Origin: an uncultured Clostridia bacterium
GTDB lineage: Bacteria > Bacillota > Clostridia > Peptostreptococcales > Anaerovoracaceae
Direction: 5' to 3'
Assembly: GCA_934277655.1 (NCBI GenBank)
Contig: CAKQVC010000029.1
Coordinates: forward strand, 1 to 13,065
Length of the DNA: 13,065 bases
Shown in pieces: positions 6,497 to 13,065 of the stretch. The first letter of the stretch is position 1, and each line of letters opens with the position of its first letter. The notes below the pieces were generated by a model. The model was not told the DNA's origin, did no database searches, and was given only the letters and a program-made list of their open reading frames with translations. The translations under genes were made by a program, and so were the position numbers.

Positions 6497-6889
6497 ATGA
6501 AAAAGAAAGCAAACAAAAAAGGCTTTACTATCATGGAAATGCTGATCGTTGTAGCGATCATCGCAGTACTGGTAGCAATTGCTATTCCAACATTCAACAA
6601 CGCATTAACCAAATCCAAAGAAGCTGCTGACGTGGCAAACATCAGAGCTGCATATGCAGAAATCATGGTTGCTAACTTAACAGATAACACCGCAATTCCT
6701 ACAAATACAGAAGGATTCTTAGCAAAAGTAGACGGTGGAAAGCTGAATTACAATGATAAGCTTGAAGTTACAGGAAATGCAGAGCCTTATACAGTTAAAT
6801 ATACAGCTACCAAGTTGACAAACACTAAGGGCGGAACAGATTCCAAGGTATTCACATGGACTCTGACATCTGCTGATGCTGGTAACTAA
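6497..6889 (+). CDS. pilA: Major type IV pilin (prepilin)
   Basis: Structural subunit of the pilus fibre. 130 residues: a 9-residue lysine-rich leader (MKKKANKKG), cut by PilD before Phe, then FTIMEMLIVVAIIAVL. Mature numbering gives Glu5, needed for assembly, and Pro22, as in canonical type IVa pilins; Phe1 is the expected N-methylated residue. The amphipathic helix runs on (NNALTKSKEAADVANIRAAYAEI), followed by a small Thr- and Lys-rich globular part. There is no cysteine, so the usual disulfide-bounded C-terminal loop is absent, as in many Gram-positive pilins. Start: ATG with AAAAGGAGA at 6482-6490, a strong ribosome site. It is flanked by pilC upstream and a strong terminator downstream, consistent with high expression relative to pilD onward. 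Confidence 0.93.
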   Translation: MKKKANKKGFTIMEMLIVVAIIAVLVAIAIPTFNNALTKSKEAADVANIRAAYAEIMVANLTDNTAIPTNTEGFLAKVDGGKLNYNDKLEVTGNAEPYTVKYTATKLTNTKGGTDSKVFTWTLTSADAGN

Positions 6890-6928
6890 ATTGTAATTTA
6901 TAATTACATAATCCAAACAAACACACTC

Positions 6929-6964
6929 CCGGGGACCGTTGGGTTGGCGGTCTCCGGATTTTTC
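6929..6964 (+). terminator. Strong Rho-independent terminator after pilA
   Basis: A GC-rich 10-bp stem pairs CCGGGGACCG (6929-6938) with CGGTCTCCGG (6948-6957), with one G-U pair and a 9-base loop, followed by TTTTT (6959-6963). It sits between pilA and pilD, so most pilin transcripts should stop here and pilD-pilM-pilN-pilO be expressed by read-through or from an unseen promoter. Confidence 0.9.
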
Positions 6965-7001
6965 TTAAAAACAGATCAACGTTTAAGACGAAAGGAATCC
7001 G

Positions 7002-7913
7002 ATGTTATACGAAGCGCCTTTTATTACGATTTACAGCGTGGTTCTGACAGGAATCTTTGGTGCATGCATGGGCAGCTTTCTCAACTGTATGGCATGGAGA
7101 ATTGTTCATGGAGAACCGGTATCCAAAGGCAGATCCCACTGTGACCTTTGCGGACATGTACTGGGACCGGCAGATCTGGTGCCTGCATTCAGCTACCTGG
7201 TGCATCACGGACGGTGCAGATATTGCGGAGAAAAACTTTCCAGCCGGCATGTGTGGGCGGAGGCTATCTCAGCTGTCGTATTTGTGACTATCCTTTTACA
7301 ATTTAATATCTCGCTCCAAGCACTCAAATTCATGGTATTTGCAAGCGTGATGCTGGCAAGTTCCTTTGCGGATTTGGAGGGATATATCATTCCGGATCGG
7401 TTTATTCTAACCGGTCTGTTTGCACGTATTGTCTTCCTGTTTTTTGAGGAGGATCCGCTGTCAGAAGGTCTGGACAGCCTGATCGGCGGTCTGGCTGTTG
7501 CAGCGGCGGTATTGGCTGTCGTGTTATTATTTGAAAAATTCAGAGGTATCGAGGCCATGGGCGGCGGTGACATCAAGCTGCTGTTTGTGACCGGGCTGTA
7601 TCTAGGCTGGAAGGACAACATACTGTGCCTGTTTGCAGCCTGCATCATCGGTATCATCTTCGGACTGACTTTTAATAAACAAGTTGGATTGGAGACGGAG
7701 ACAGAGGCTGCCGATGCTGACGGTCAGTATTTACATGGCGATGACAATGTACAAAATGCGGAACTGAGTTCAGAAAGCAGCACAGACGGAAGTGATGCTG
7801 ACGAGGAGATCACAGCCGGGGCGTTCCCATGGGGACCGTCCATCGCGATCGCAGCATGGTTGGTCCTGCTCTTTGGAAACCGGCTGATCGACTGGTATTT
7901 AAGTTTCTTTTAG
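7002..7913 (+). CDS. pilD: Prepilin peptidase and N-methyltransferase PilD (type 4, aspartic)
   Basis: Inner-membrane bifunctional enzyme that cuts the leader of type IV prepilins and methylates the new N-terminus. 303 residues. Seen: an N-terminal segment with GACMGSFLNCMAWR; a zinc-type cytosolic loop with two CxxC pairs (Cys47/Cys50, Cys72/Cys75); catalytic Asp124 in FADLEGYIIPD; catalytic Asp190 in the GGGD motif; and the C-terminal PWGPSIAIAAW motif. The 66-residue spacing of the two aspartates fits the family. Odd: an acidic, low-complexity stretch at about residues 229-272 interrupts the C-terminal membrane part before the PWGP motif. Start: ATG with AAAGGAA at 6991-6997. Its substrates here are PilA and the large minor pilin. 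Confidence 0.95.
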   Translation: MLYEAPFITIYSVVLTGIFGACMGSFLNCMAWRIVHGEPVSKGRSHCDLCGHVLGPADLVPAFSYLVHHGRCRYCGEKLSSRHVWAEAISAVVFVTILLQFNISLQALKFMVFASVMLASSFADLEGYIIPDRFILTGLFARIVFLFFEEDPLSEGLDSLIGGLAVAAAVLAVVLLFEKFRGIEAMGGGDIKLLFVTGLYLGWKDNILCLFAACIIGIIFGLTFNKQVGLETETEAADADGQYLHGDDNVQNAELSSESSTDGSDADEEITAGAFPWGPSIAIAAWLVLLFGNRLIDWYLSFF

Positions 7914-8106
7914 GAGAAATTTCCGGTAGTGAGATCGTTGGAAAAAGAAGAGAGACATAGAAATCATAAAGTAAATCGAAAAAGAATAACGAAAATATGC
8001 CGCCAAAGGTGCAGAAAACCCGACCGCAGAGAAAAAGTGCAGAAGGAAAATTTTGCGGGGCGAGGCGGATCTACATAAAGCATATAAGAAAGTGAGGTAA
8101 GGTGTT

Positions 8107-9096
8107 TTGGCTAAACAATGGATTGGATTCGATATCGGGGATTGTTCCGTTAAGATGGTACATGTTACCGGTAAAGAAATTAAGAATACAGTTGTGGCGG
8201 AGCTGCCGGATAATATCGTGGATGACGGACAGATCATTTCCATGGATGCCATGGCGGATTTTATCCGTGAACATGCGAAACAGGGCGGTCTGCCAAAAGC
8301 AGATGCAGCAGTGATCCTGTCGACAGCAGTTATGATGACGAGAACGGTAACAATGCCGGTCATGACCGAGCGGCAGCTTGTTTTTAATCTGCCATATGAG
8401 TTTAATGATTATCTGAAAGAAGAAAAGCATCATTATCTTTTCGACTATGCGGTACGTGAGATGAAATATGACGAAGAGGGTAAACCTTATGAAATGCGTA
8501 TTTTTGCCTGTGCAGCATTGAAAGAGGATATTGAAAAATACCGCATGATGTTCAGACGGGCCGGGTTCAAGCTGAAACTGGCTGTGCCGCAGGAGTGTGC
8601 GTATACGAATATCATTAACGGGGTTGACCGGGAGGTGGGAAGAGACTGCTGTATCGTCGATCTGGGTCATACTACAACACGCCTGCATATTTTTCATGGC
8701 GGAGAATATGAAACCAGACGTGTCATTGACATCGGCAACCGGGAGCTTGACCGGCTGATTGCTGATGAGAAGGAAGTGGATGTGCATGTGGCTCATTCCT
8801 ATAAAGAAAACAATTACGAAGATGTGCTTTCCGGGGAAAGTGCACTTGGTCTTTATAACCGGCTGGCAGTTGAGATCATGAAGGCTGTCAACTTCTTTAA
8901 CTACAACAATCGGAGTGCAGAGCTTTCGGATCTGTATCTTTGCGGTGGTGGAGCAGCCATCCGTCCATTGGTCCAGATGATTGAAGATGTTACGAATCTT
9001 AAAGTTCATCCGGCATCGGAACTGATGACGCAGGCAAACGATGAAGAAGAGTCCTATGCTTTTCTGAGGGGCTACGGACTGGTAACAGGCGAATAG
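8107..9096 (+). CDS. pilM: Type IV pilus assembly protein PilM (actin-like ATPase)
   Basis: Cytoplasmic actin-fold protein that docks on the N-terminal tail of PilN and links the scaffold to the motor. 329 residues. Seen: the phosphate-1 segment WIGFDIGDCSVKMVHV at the N-terminus; a second phosphate-type loop in CCIVDLGHTTTRLHIF; and the C-terminal adenosine-site glycine motif LCGGGAAIRPLV. The start is TTG with GAGGT at 8094-8098, 8 bases upstream; the closer AAGGTG would leave only 2 bases. The preceding 193 bases after pilD hold a GTGCAGAA direct repeat (8009-8016, 8037-8044) but no clear promoter or terminator, so this gene is probably in the pilD transcript. pilN follows after 15 bases. 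Confidence 0.9.
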   Translation: MAKQWIGFDIGDCSVKMVHVTGKEIKNTVVAELPDNIVDDGQIISMDAMADFIREHAKQGGLPKADAAVILSTAVMMTRTVTMPVMTERQLVFNLPYEFNDYLKEEKHHYLFDYAVREMKYDEEGKPYEMRIFACAALKEDIEKYRMMFRRAGFKLKLAVPQECAYTNIINGVDREVGRDCCIVDLGHTTTRLHIFHGGEYETRRVIDIGNRELDRLIADEKEVDVHVAHSYKENNYEDVLSGESALGLYNRLAVEIMKAVNFFNYNNRSAELSDLYLCGGGAAIRPLVQMIEDVTNLKVHPASELMTQANDEEESYAFLRGYGLVTGE

Positions 9097-9111
9097 AGGA
9101 CAGGTAGAAGC

Positions 9112-9750
9112 ATGAACAATTCAGAAAAACCAGAAAAGAAAGATAACATTTTAAAAAAATTGAATGAGAAACCGGTGCGGAAGGTAAAGTATCCATCGAA
9201 GACGTCTATCAATATGATGACCTGCGGAGAAAAGAACAATACCGGAAAAACACTGGCGATTGGCGGTGTTTTGATCCTTCTCCTGGCCATTTTGGTTGCT
9301 AAGGTGGGTGTGTATGACCAGTATGCGCGTCTGGATAAAGCAGAAAGTGAGTATAACCAGATCCATCAGCAGAATCAGGCACTGGAGGAAAAAACAAAAG
9401 ACTATGACTCAGTGTCTCTGCAGTACAGAGCGTATTCCATGAGCTTTATTTCGGATGAAGAAGATGAAAACTACGTAGCGGTAGACCGCAAGGATATTCT
9501 GGATCTGATCGAAGATGTGATGATGAGCCGGGGCGAGGTTATTACGGTTACGATCAATAAAAACACGGCTGTTGTGACGATGACGGGCATGAATCTGAAA
9601 GATATTTCACGGATGAACCAGGAACTGAAACAGCGGGATATCGTTTCCGATGTACAGCTGAATATCGCGCAGACAGAGGAGCAGAAAGCCGCATCTATCC
9701 TGAATTTCTCCGATACCATTTATCTTCAGTCAGCAGAGGAGGCAAACTAA
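9112..9750 (+). CDS. pilN: PilN-like pilus scaffold protein
   Basis: Single-pass membrane protein, 212 residues, recognised by position after pilM and by architecture rather than by strong sequence motifs. A charged cytoplasmic tail (1-46) includes SINMMT around residues 32-37, which resembles a weakened form of the INLLP motif by which PilN binds PilM. A membrane segment covers about 47-64. A predicted coiled coil follows (KAESEYNQIHQQNQALEEK), then a compact domain with MTGMNLKDISRMNQELKQ, typical of the PilN ferredoxin-like fold. The stop codon is followed immediately by the ATG of the next gene, indicating translational coupling. An extended role for this protein outside the scaffold cannot be excluded. 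Confidence 0.75.
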   Translation: MNNSEKPEKKDNILKKLNEKPVRKVKYPSKTSINMMTCGEKNNTGKTLAIGGVLILLLAILVAKVGVYDQYARLDKAESEYNQIHQQNQALEEKTKDYDSVSLQYRAYSMSFISDEEDENYVAVDRKDILDLIEDVMMSRGEVITVTINKNTAVVTMTGMNLKDISRMNQELKQRDIVSDVQLNIAQTEEQKAASILNFSDTIYLQSAEEAN

Positions 9751-10386
9751 ATGAACAGAGCATTTACACAAAGAGAAAAAGTCCTGCTGCTGGTACTGGC
9801 AGTTTTGATCATTGTAATCGGCTATGTCAAGCTGATCCTGCAGCCAATCAACGAGGAAATTGAATCTTATGAGGGTCTGACAATGGAAGAACAGACCGCT
9901 TTTTCGGCGAACCAGATTAAGGCTGCCCGTATGAACCTGATGGAAAAGGAAATTGAAAAAGCGAAGGCGAAAGGGGTACGCAGGGAAGTTCCTGCTTATG
10001 ATAACAGCTCGAATCTCCTGCCCGGGCTTTACCAAATAATGGAGAGTTCTGTTGACTATTCGCTGGACTTCGGTGAGTTGGTTTATGACGGCAACGTGGT
10101 ACAGCGTCCGGTGGAGATGACATTCCAGACCAGAACCTACAAACAGGCAAGAGCGATCATTGACAAATTATATAGATCAGGCTACGCAATGCAGATTACC
10201 GATGTGAATATAGACACAAAAAAAGCAACGGATACACAGCTTGTCAGAACATCCATGAGCGTAACCTATTTCGAAGAAAATCTGAATTACGTGCCGGAGG
10301 CAGATATAGCTTCTGAGGACGGAACGGATGCACAGAGTGCTGACGGCAGCACAGACGGCTCTGGTCAGGGTCTTGCAGGAATGTAG
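9751..10386 (+). CDS. pilO: PilO-like pilus scaffold protein
   Basis: Single-pass membrane protein of 211 residues that should pair with PilN. One membrane helix lies at about 10-30 (KVLLLVLAVLIIVIGYVKLIL), followed by an acidic helical region and a compact domain (GLYQIMESSVDYSLDFGEL, then a TYKQARAIIDKLYRSGY helix) consistent with the PilO ferredoxin-like fold. The tail after about residue 188 is rich in Gly, Ser, Asp and Thr and looks disordered. The ATG directly follows the pilN stop; AGAGGAGG at 9735-9742 inside pilN is its ribosome site. The assignment rests mainly on gene order and topology. No pilP or pilQ follows, as expected for a cell without an outer membrane. Confidence 0.75.
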   Translation: MNRAFTQREKVLLLVLAVLIIVIGYVKLILQPINEEIESYEGLTMEEQTAFSANQIKAARMNLMEKEIEKAKAKGVRREVPAYDNSSNLLPGLYQIMESSVDYSLDFGELVYDGNVVQRPVEMTFQTRTYKQARAIIDKLYRSGYAMQITDVNIDTKKATDTQLVRTSMSVTYFEENLNYVPEADIASEDGTDAQSADGSTDGSGQGLAGM

Positions 10387-10445
10387 TTTGCAGTGGATAT
10401 TTCATTTTCGCTGCACGAAAACGTTATACACGAGAAGGTAAAGCG

Positions 10446-13065
10446 ATGAAGAAAAAGATTTTCAACATTCACGATACATACGACAGGAAAAACTGTAGAA
10501 GCAGCCAGGCAGGCTGCACAGGACAGAACGATCATAGGACAGATGTAAAGGCAGTGCAGAAGAATCGCAGCCGGGCAGGTTTTACATTACTGGAAACTCT
10601 GCTTGTTGTGGCGATTCTTGCTGTGCTTTTTGGCGTGACCTTAATGAGTGTGACAACTTTTCAGAAAGAACTGCGTCAAAAAGAACTGGACAGCAAGGCG
10701 GAAGCTATCTATATGGCTGCCCAGAACCGTATCGTTGAACTGAGTGCAGGCGGCAGAGCGGACTTATATGACCCTGAGAAGCAAGGCGATATTACGGAGC
10801 TGGGGCTGATTCCGGTTGACTCTACAGATGCGGATCGTACAGCCGATTCTTTGTATTATGTAATATCAGGAGGAGTGGGGACCGGAAGTTTAACGACGGC
10901 TGATATTTTGTTGCCGGAAAGCAGGGTTGAAAAAGAACTTCGGGATGCAAACTGGGTCATCGAGTTTGATCCGTCCAGCAGTAGCGTGTATGCGGTTTTT
11001 TACAGCGAAAAGCCAATGAACTATACACCGGATGCTTTTGATTCGTTGCGGGTAAAGCAGAACCGGTTGAAAGATGGAGCAAATGTAGGCTACTACGGTG
11101 GTGATTCCGTGGTAACTTTGGATACCACGAAACTGGTCCCGAAAATTGAGATTTATAATGAAGAAAAACTGTATGGAGTTATCAGCTGTGCATCGCCAGA
11201 CGGTGGCTACCTGACATTTAAGATTACGATCAGCGATACCTTTGGAAACAAGGTAGAAAAGACGATCGACCATACACAGCAAAAGCGTGTAAACAAGGAA
11301 TGGGCTTATCAATTGATGCTGGATGATCTGTCCGGTGAAAACAAGCAGTTTAAAAATGCCTATTCGAAGCTTGTTCCGGGCTCGGATATTATGGTCAGCG
11401 TGACTGCAACCAGTGAAAACGACCTGGTTGATGAGGGAACAGCAGAAGCGAAAACCAACAGCTTGTTTGCCGAAGTGGAAAAAGATGGTGGAGTGCCGTC
11501 AAAGGCTGTTATCACGTATTGCAGACATCTGCAGAATCTGGATGAAAGTTCCGGGATCAATGCCAACGGCAATACGGATAACACCAGAATTACGATTAAA
11601 AGTGCAACACAGAAAAATAACCTTCATTTTGAAAATGATGAAGAAAATATAGACGACTGGTATTCCTGCTATGGAGAAGGTGCATATAAGGCGGTTAAAA
11701 ATAAGAACCTGCAGTCCTACAACGGAAGCTATACGCTCTCCGGAGAAAGCGGGAACAGCACTGTCAGAAGTATTATATACGGACTGGATACCGAGAAGGG
11801 CATGTTTGATACGTTCTATGGCAGCCAGCTTTTGAATATCACGCTTTCCGGGGCAAAGATCGCAAGTAGCACCGGAACGATTGAGACTGGTTCGGCAGCA
11901 GGTGCAATTGCTGCTAAATTGGAAACTTCCACAAGTGGAATCGGAGCTGGCACTGGTACGAATGGTGGAATCACCAGTATGAAAGGATGTCAGGTATATC
12001 TGGACGCATCTCAGGGCGATTTGACAGGAAAAGATGAAAAGGACATCTGGATCAGTGGCGGAAACTATATCGGTGGTTTGATCGGGCATAATGACAGTCA
12101 GCTTATGATTTCAGACAGTTTTGCAGCGACAGTAGCCGGAACAACCGGAAGATTTACCAATGGGTATACGGGCGGACTGGTTGGCTATACCACAAAGGAC
12201 ATTAAAATTGATGATTCCTATGCGGATTGTTATCTGTATGGGCAGAATGTCGGCGGACTGGTTGGTGGTGCATCCAGCGAGAGTGCGGAGATCACTGTAG
12301 ATAATTCCTATGCAGTTGGCTATATTACAGCAACAATCAGTGCAGGCGGATTTACTTCGCAAAAAGCAAAAAAACTTACTAATTCGTATGCGGCATGTAG
12401 CTATACCATGGGCTTACAAAGCGGTACCGGCAGAACTTCCGGTTCATCGCAAAAAGCCTATGCAACCGCTCCGAGTGGCAGCCCGGCTGAAAATGTATAT
12501 TATATTCCGACCAGTGAAACGATCGACTCTGCCGGAGTTGCTGTTTCATATAAAGAACTCAGTACAAAAGAGGATTCAGCAAAGAAACTGGGTAGTAGCT
12601 TTACGGCTTCCACCGGTGGCGACAATACGATTGCGTATAACCTGATGAAGCAGGGACTGACGGACTATTCCTTCCCTCGACTGAAGTCCCTTGTCCACTA
12701 TGGCGACTGGGCGGCAGATTTCGAGTCTGAAAGACCGGTATACTTCGAAACGTATGCAGATGAAAGCTACGGTATCTTCGGTGCGAACCTGGATACGCTG
12801 GCTAAGAGCGATAAAGCAGTCGGAGACGGCTATGGCATCATTTACAGTGAACAGCCAACTAAAGATGTTGAAGTAATTTATACCGCAGCTTCTGTAACGG
12901 GAAGCACGAAACGTACAGTCACATTGTCGAAAGATGCGGCAGTTAAAATCCAGTCAGAGGGCAAGACTTACTATCTGATCCCATTCACTGCGGATATCAC
13001 GAATACGACTTTTGCACCGAAAAACTTCTATCAGCCGATAACCATTGACGGTACAGAATACTACT
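10446..13065 (+). CDS. Very large minor pilin with GLUG-like repeats, putative pilus adhesin (3' end outside window)
   Basis: Open from ATG 10446 to the window edge: at least 873 residues against 120-200 for ordinary pilins. The leader is 45 residues (ending NRSRAG), then FTLLETLLVVAILAVLFGVTL with Glu at mature position 5, so it should be processed by PilD and enter the pilus. After the helix come a long Ser/Thr/Asp-rich extracellular part and four repeats built on GGLVG: residues 543-547 (GGLIG), 576-580, 603-607 and a degenerate GGF at 634-636, each followed by a D/N-S-Y/F-A motif. These match GLUG-type beta repeats found in surface proteins. Start: AAGGT at 10435-10439, 6 bases before the ATG; a GTG at 10554 would give a 9-residue leader but lacks a well-placed ribosome site. 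The adhesin role is inferred. Confidence 0.88.
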   Translation, partial: MKKKIFNIHDTYDRKNCRSSQAGCTGQNDHRTDVKAVQKNRSRAGFTLLETLLVVAILAVLFGVTLMSVTTFQKELRQKELDSKAEAIYMAAQNRIVELSAGGRADLYDPEKQGDITELGLIPVDSTDADRTADSLYYVISGGVGTGSLTTADILLPESRVEKELRDANWVIEFDPSSSSVYAVFYSEKPMNYTPDAFDSLRVKQNRLKDGANVGYYGGDSVVTLDTTKLVPKIEIYNEEKLYGVISCASPDGGYLTFKITISDTFGNKVEKTIDHTQQKRVNKEWAYQLMLDDLSGENKQFKNAYSKLVPGSDIMVSVTATSENDLVDEGTAEAKTNSLFAEVEKDGGVPSKAVITYCRHLQNLDESSGINANGNTDNTRITIKSATQKNNLHFENDEENIDDWYSCYGEGAYKAVKNKNLQSYNGSYTLSGESGNSTVRSIIYGLDTEKGMFDTFYGSQLLNITLSGAKIASSTGTIETGSAAGAIAAKLETSTSGIGAGTGTNGGITSMKGCQVYLDASQGDLTGKDEKDIWISGGNYIGGLIGHNDSQLMISDSFAATVAGTTGRFTNGYTGGLVGYTTKDIKIDDSYADCYLYGQNVGGLVGGASSESAEITVDNSYAVGYITATISAGGFTSQKAKKLTNSYAACSYTMGLQSGTGRTSGSSQKAYATAPSGSPAENVYYIPTSETIDSAGVAVSYKELSTKEDSAKKLGSSFTASTGGDNTIAYNLMKQGLTDYSFPRLKSLVHYGDWAADFESERPVYFETYADESYGIFGANLDTLAKSDKAVGDGYGIIYSEQPTKDVEVIYTAASVTGSTKRTVTLSKDAAVKIQSEGKTYYLIPFTADITNTTFAPKNFYQPITIDGTEYY

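Noticed and set aside
7914..8106. Possible promoter or lost gene in the 193 bases between pilD and pilM
   Set aside because: TTGGAA (7938) and TATAAG (8083) lack partners at proper spacing, and no frame shows a recognisable protein.
8071..9009. 312-residue open frame on the minus strand opposite pilM
   Set aside because: A shadow of the pilM coding sequence: rich in His, Cys and Ile from antisense codons, with no family resemblance, while pilM has clear motifs.

Overview
The window carries a type IV pilus (T4P) locus from a Gram-positive (monoderm) bacterium, most likely a gut-type Clostridia, Lachnospiraceae-like. This is inferred from moderate GC content, strong AGGAGG-type ribosome sites, TTG starts, a TatD-associated radical SAM gene of a kind common in that group, and a pilus operon with pilM/N/O-like genes but no PilP or PilQ secretin. 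The species cannot be named from sequence alone.

Layout. Bases 1-641 are the 3' half of an M18 aminopeptidase, closed by a hairpin terminator. Bases 722-1345 encode a small radical SAM protein. A 501-base non-coding stretch (1346-1846) follows. It holds three perfect DnaA boxes, two sigma-A-like promoters, a 14-base palindrome and an internal terminator-like hairpin, and leads into pilB. pilB (assembly ATPase, with two tandem c-di-GMP-binding MshEN motifs) and pilT (retraction ATPase) follow. A second control region (about 4816-5023) contains a consensus promoter, a class I c-di-GMP riboswitch (GEMM-I) with an overlapping terminator, and an 11-bp hairpin. It precedes pilC, the major pilin pilA, a strong terminator, the prepilin peptidase pilD, pilM, pilN-like and pilO-like genes. 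The last gene is a very large minor pilin (at least 873 residues, running off the window) with GLUG-like repeats and an unusually long 45-residue prepilin leader.

How it works together. PilD cleaves and probably methylates PilA and the large minor pilin. PilB and PilT drive extension and retraction through the platform PilC. PilM/N/O form the inner scaffold. The large minor pilin is a candidate tip or surface adhesin. c-di-GMP appears to act twice, on the RNA before pilC and on the PilB protein. The DnaA-box cluster ahead of pilB is the least expected signal and could link this locus to replication or DnaA-dependent transcription. The terminator after pilA should let the major pilin be made in excess of the genes downstream.
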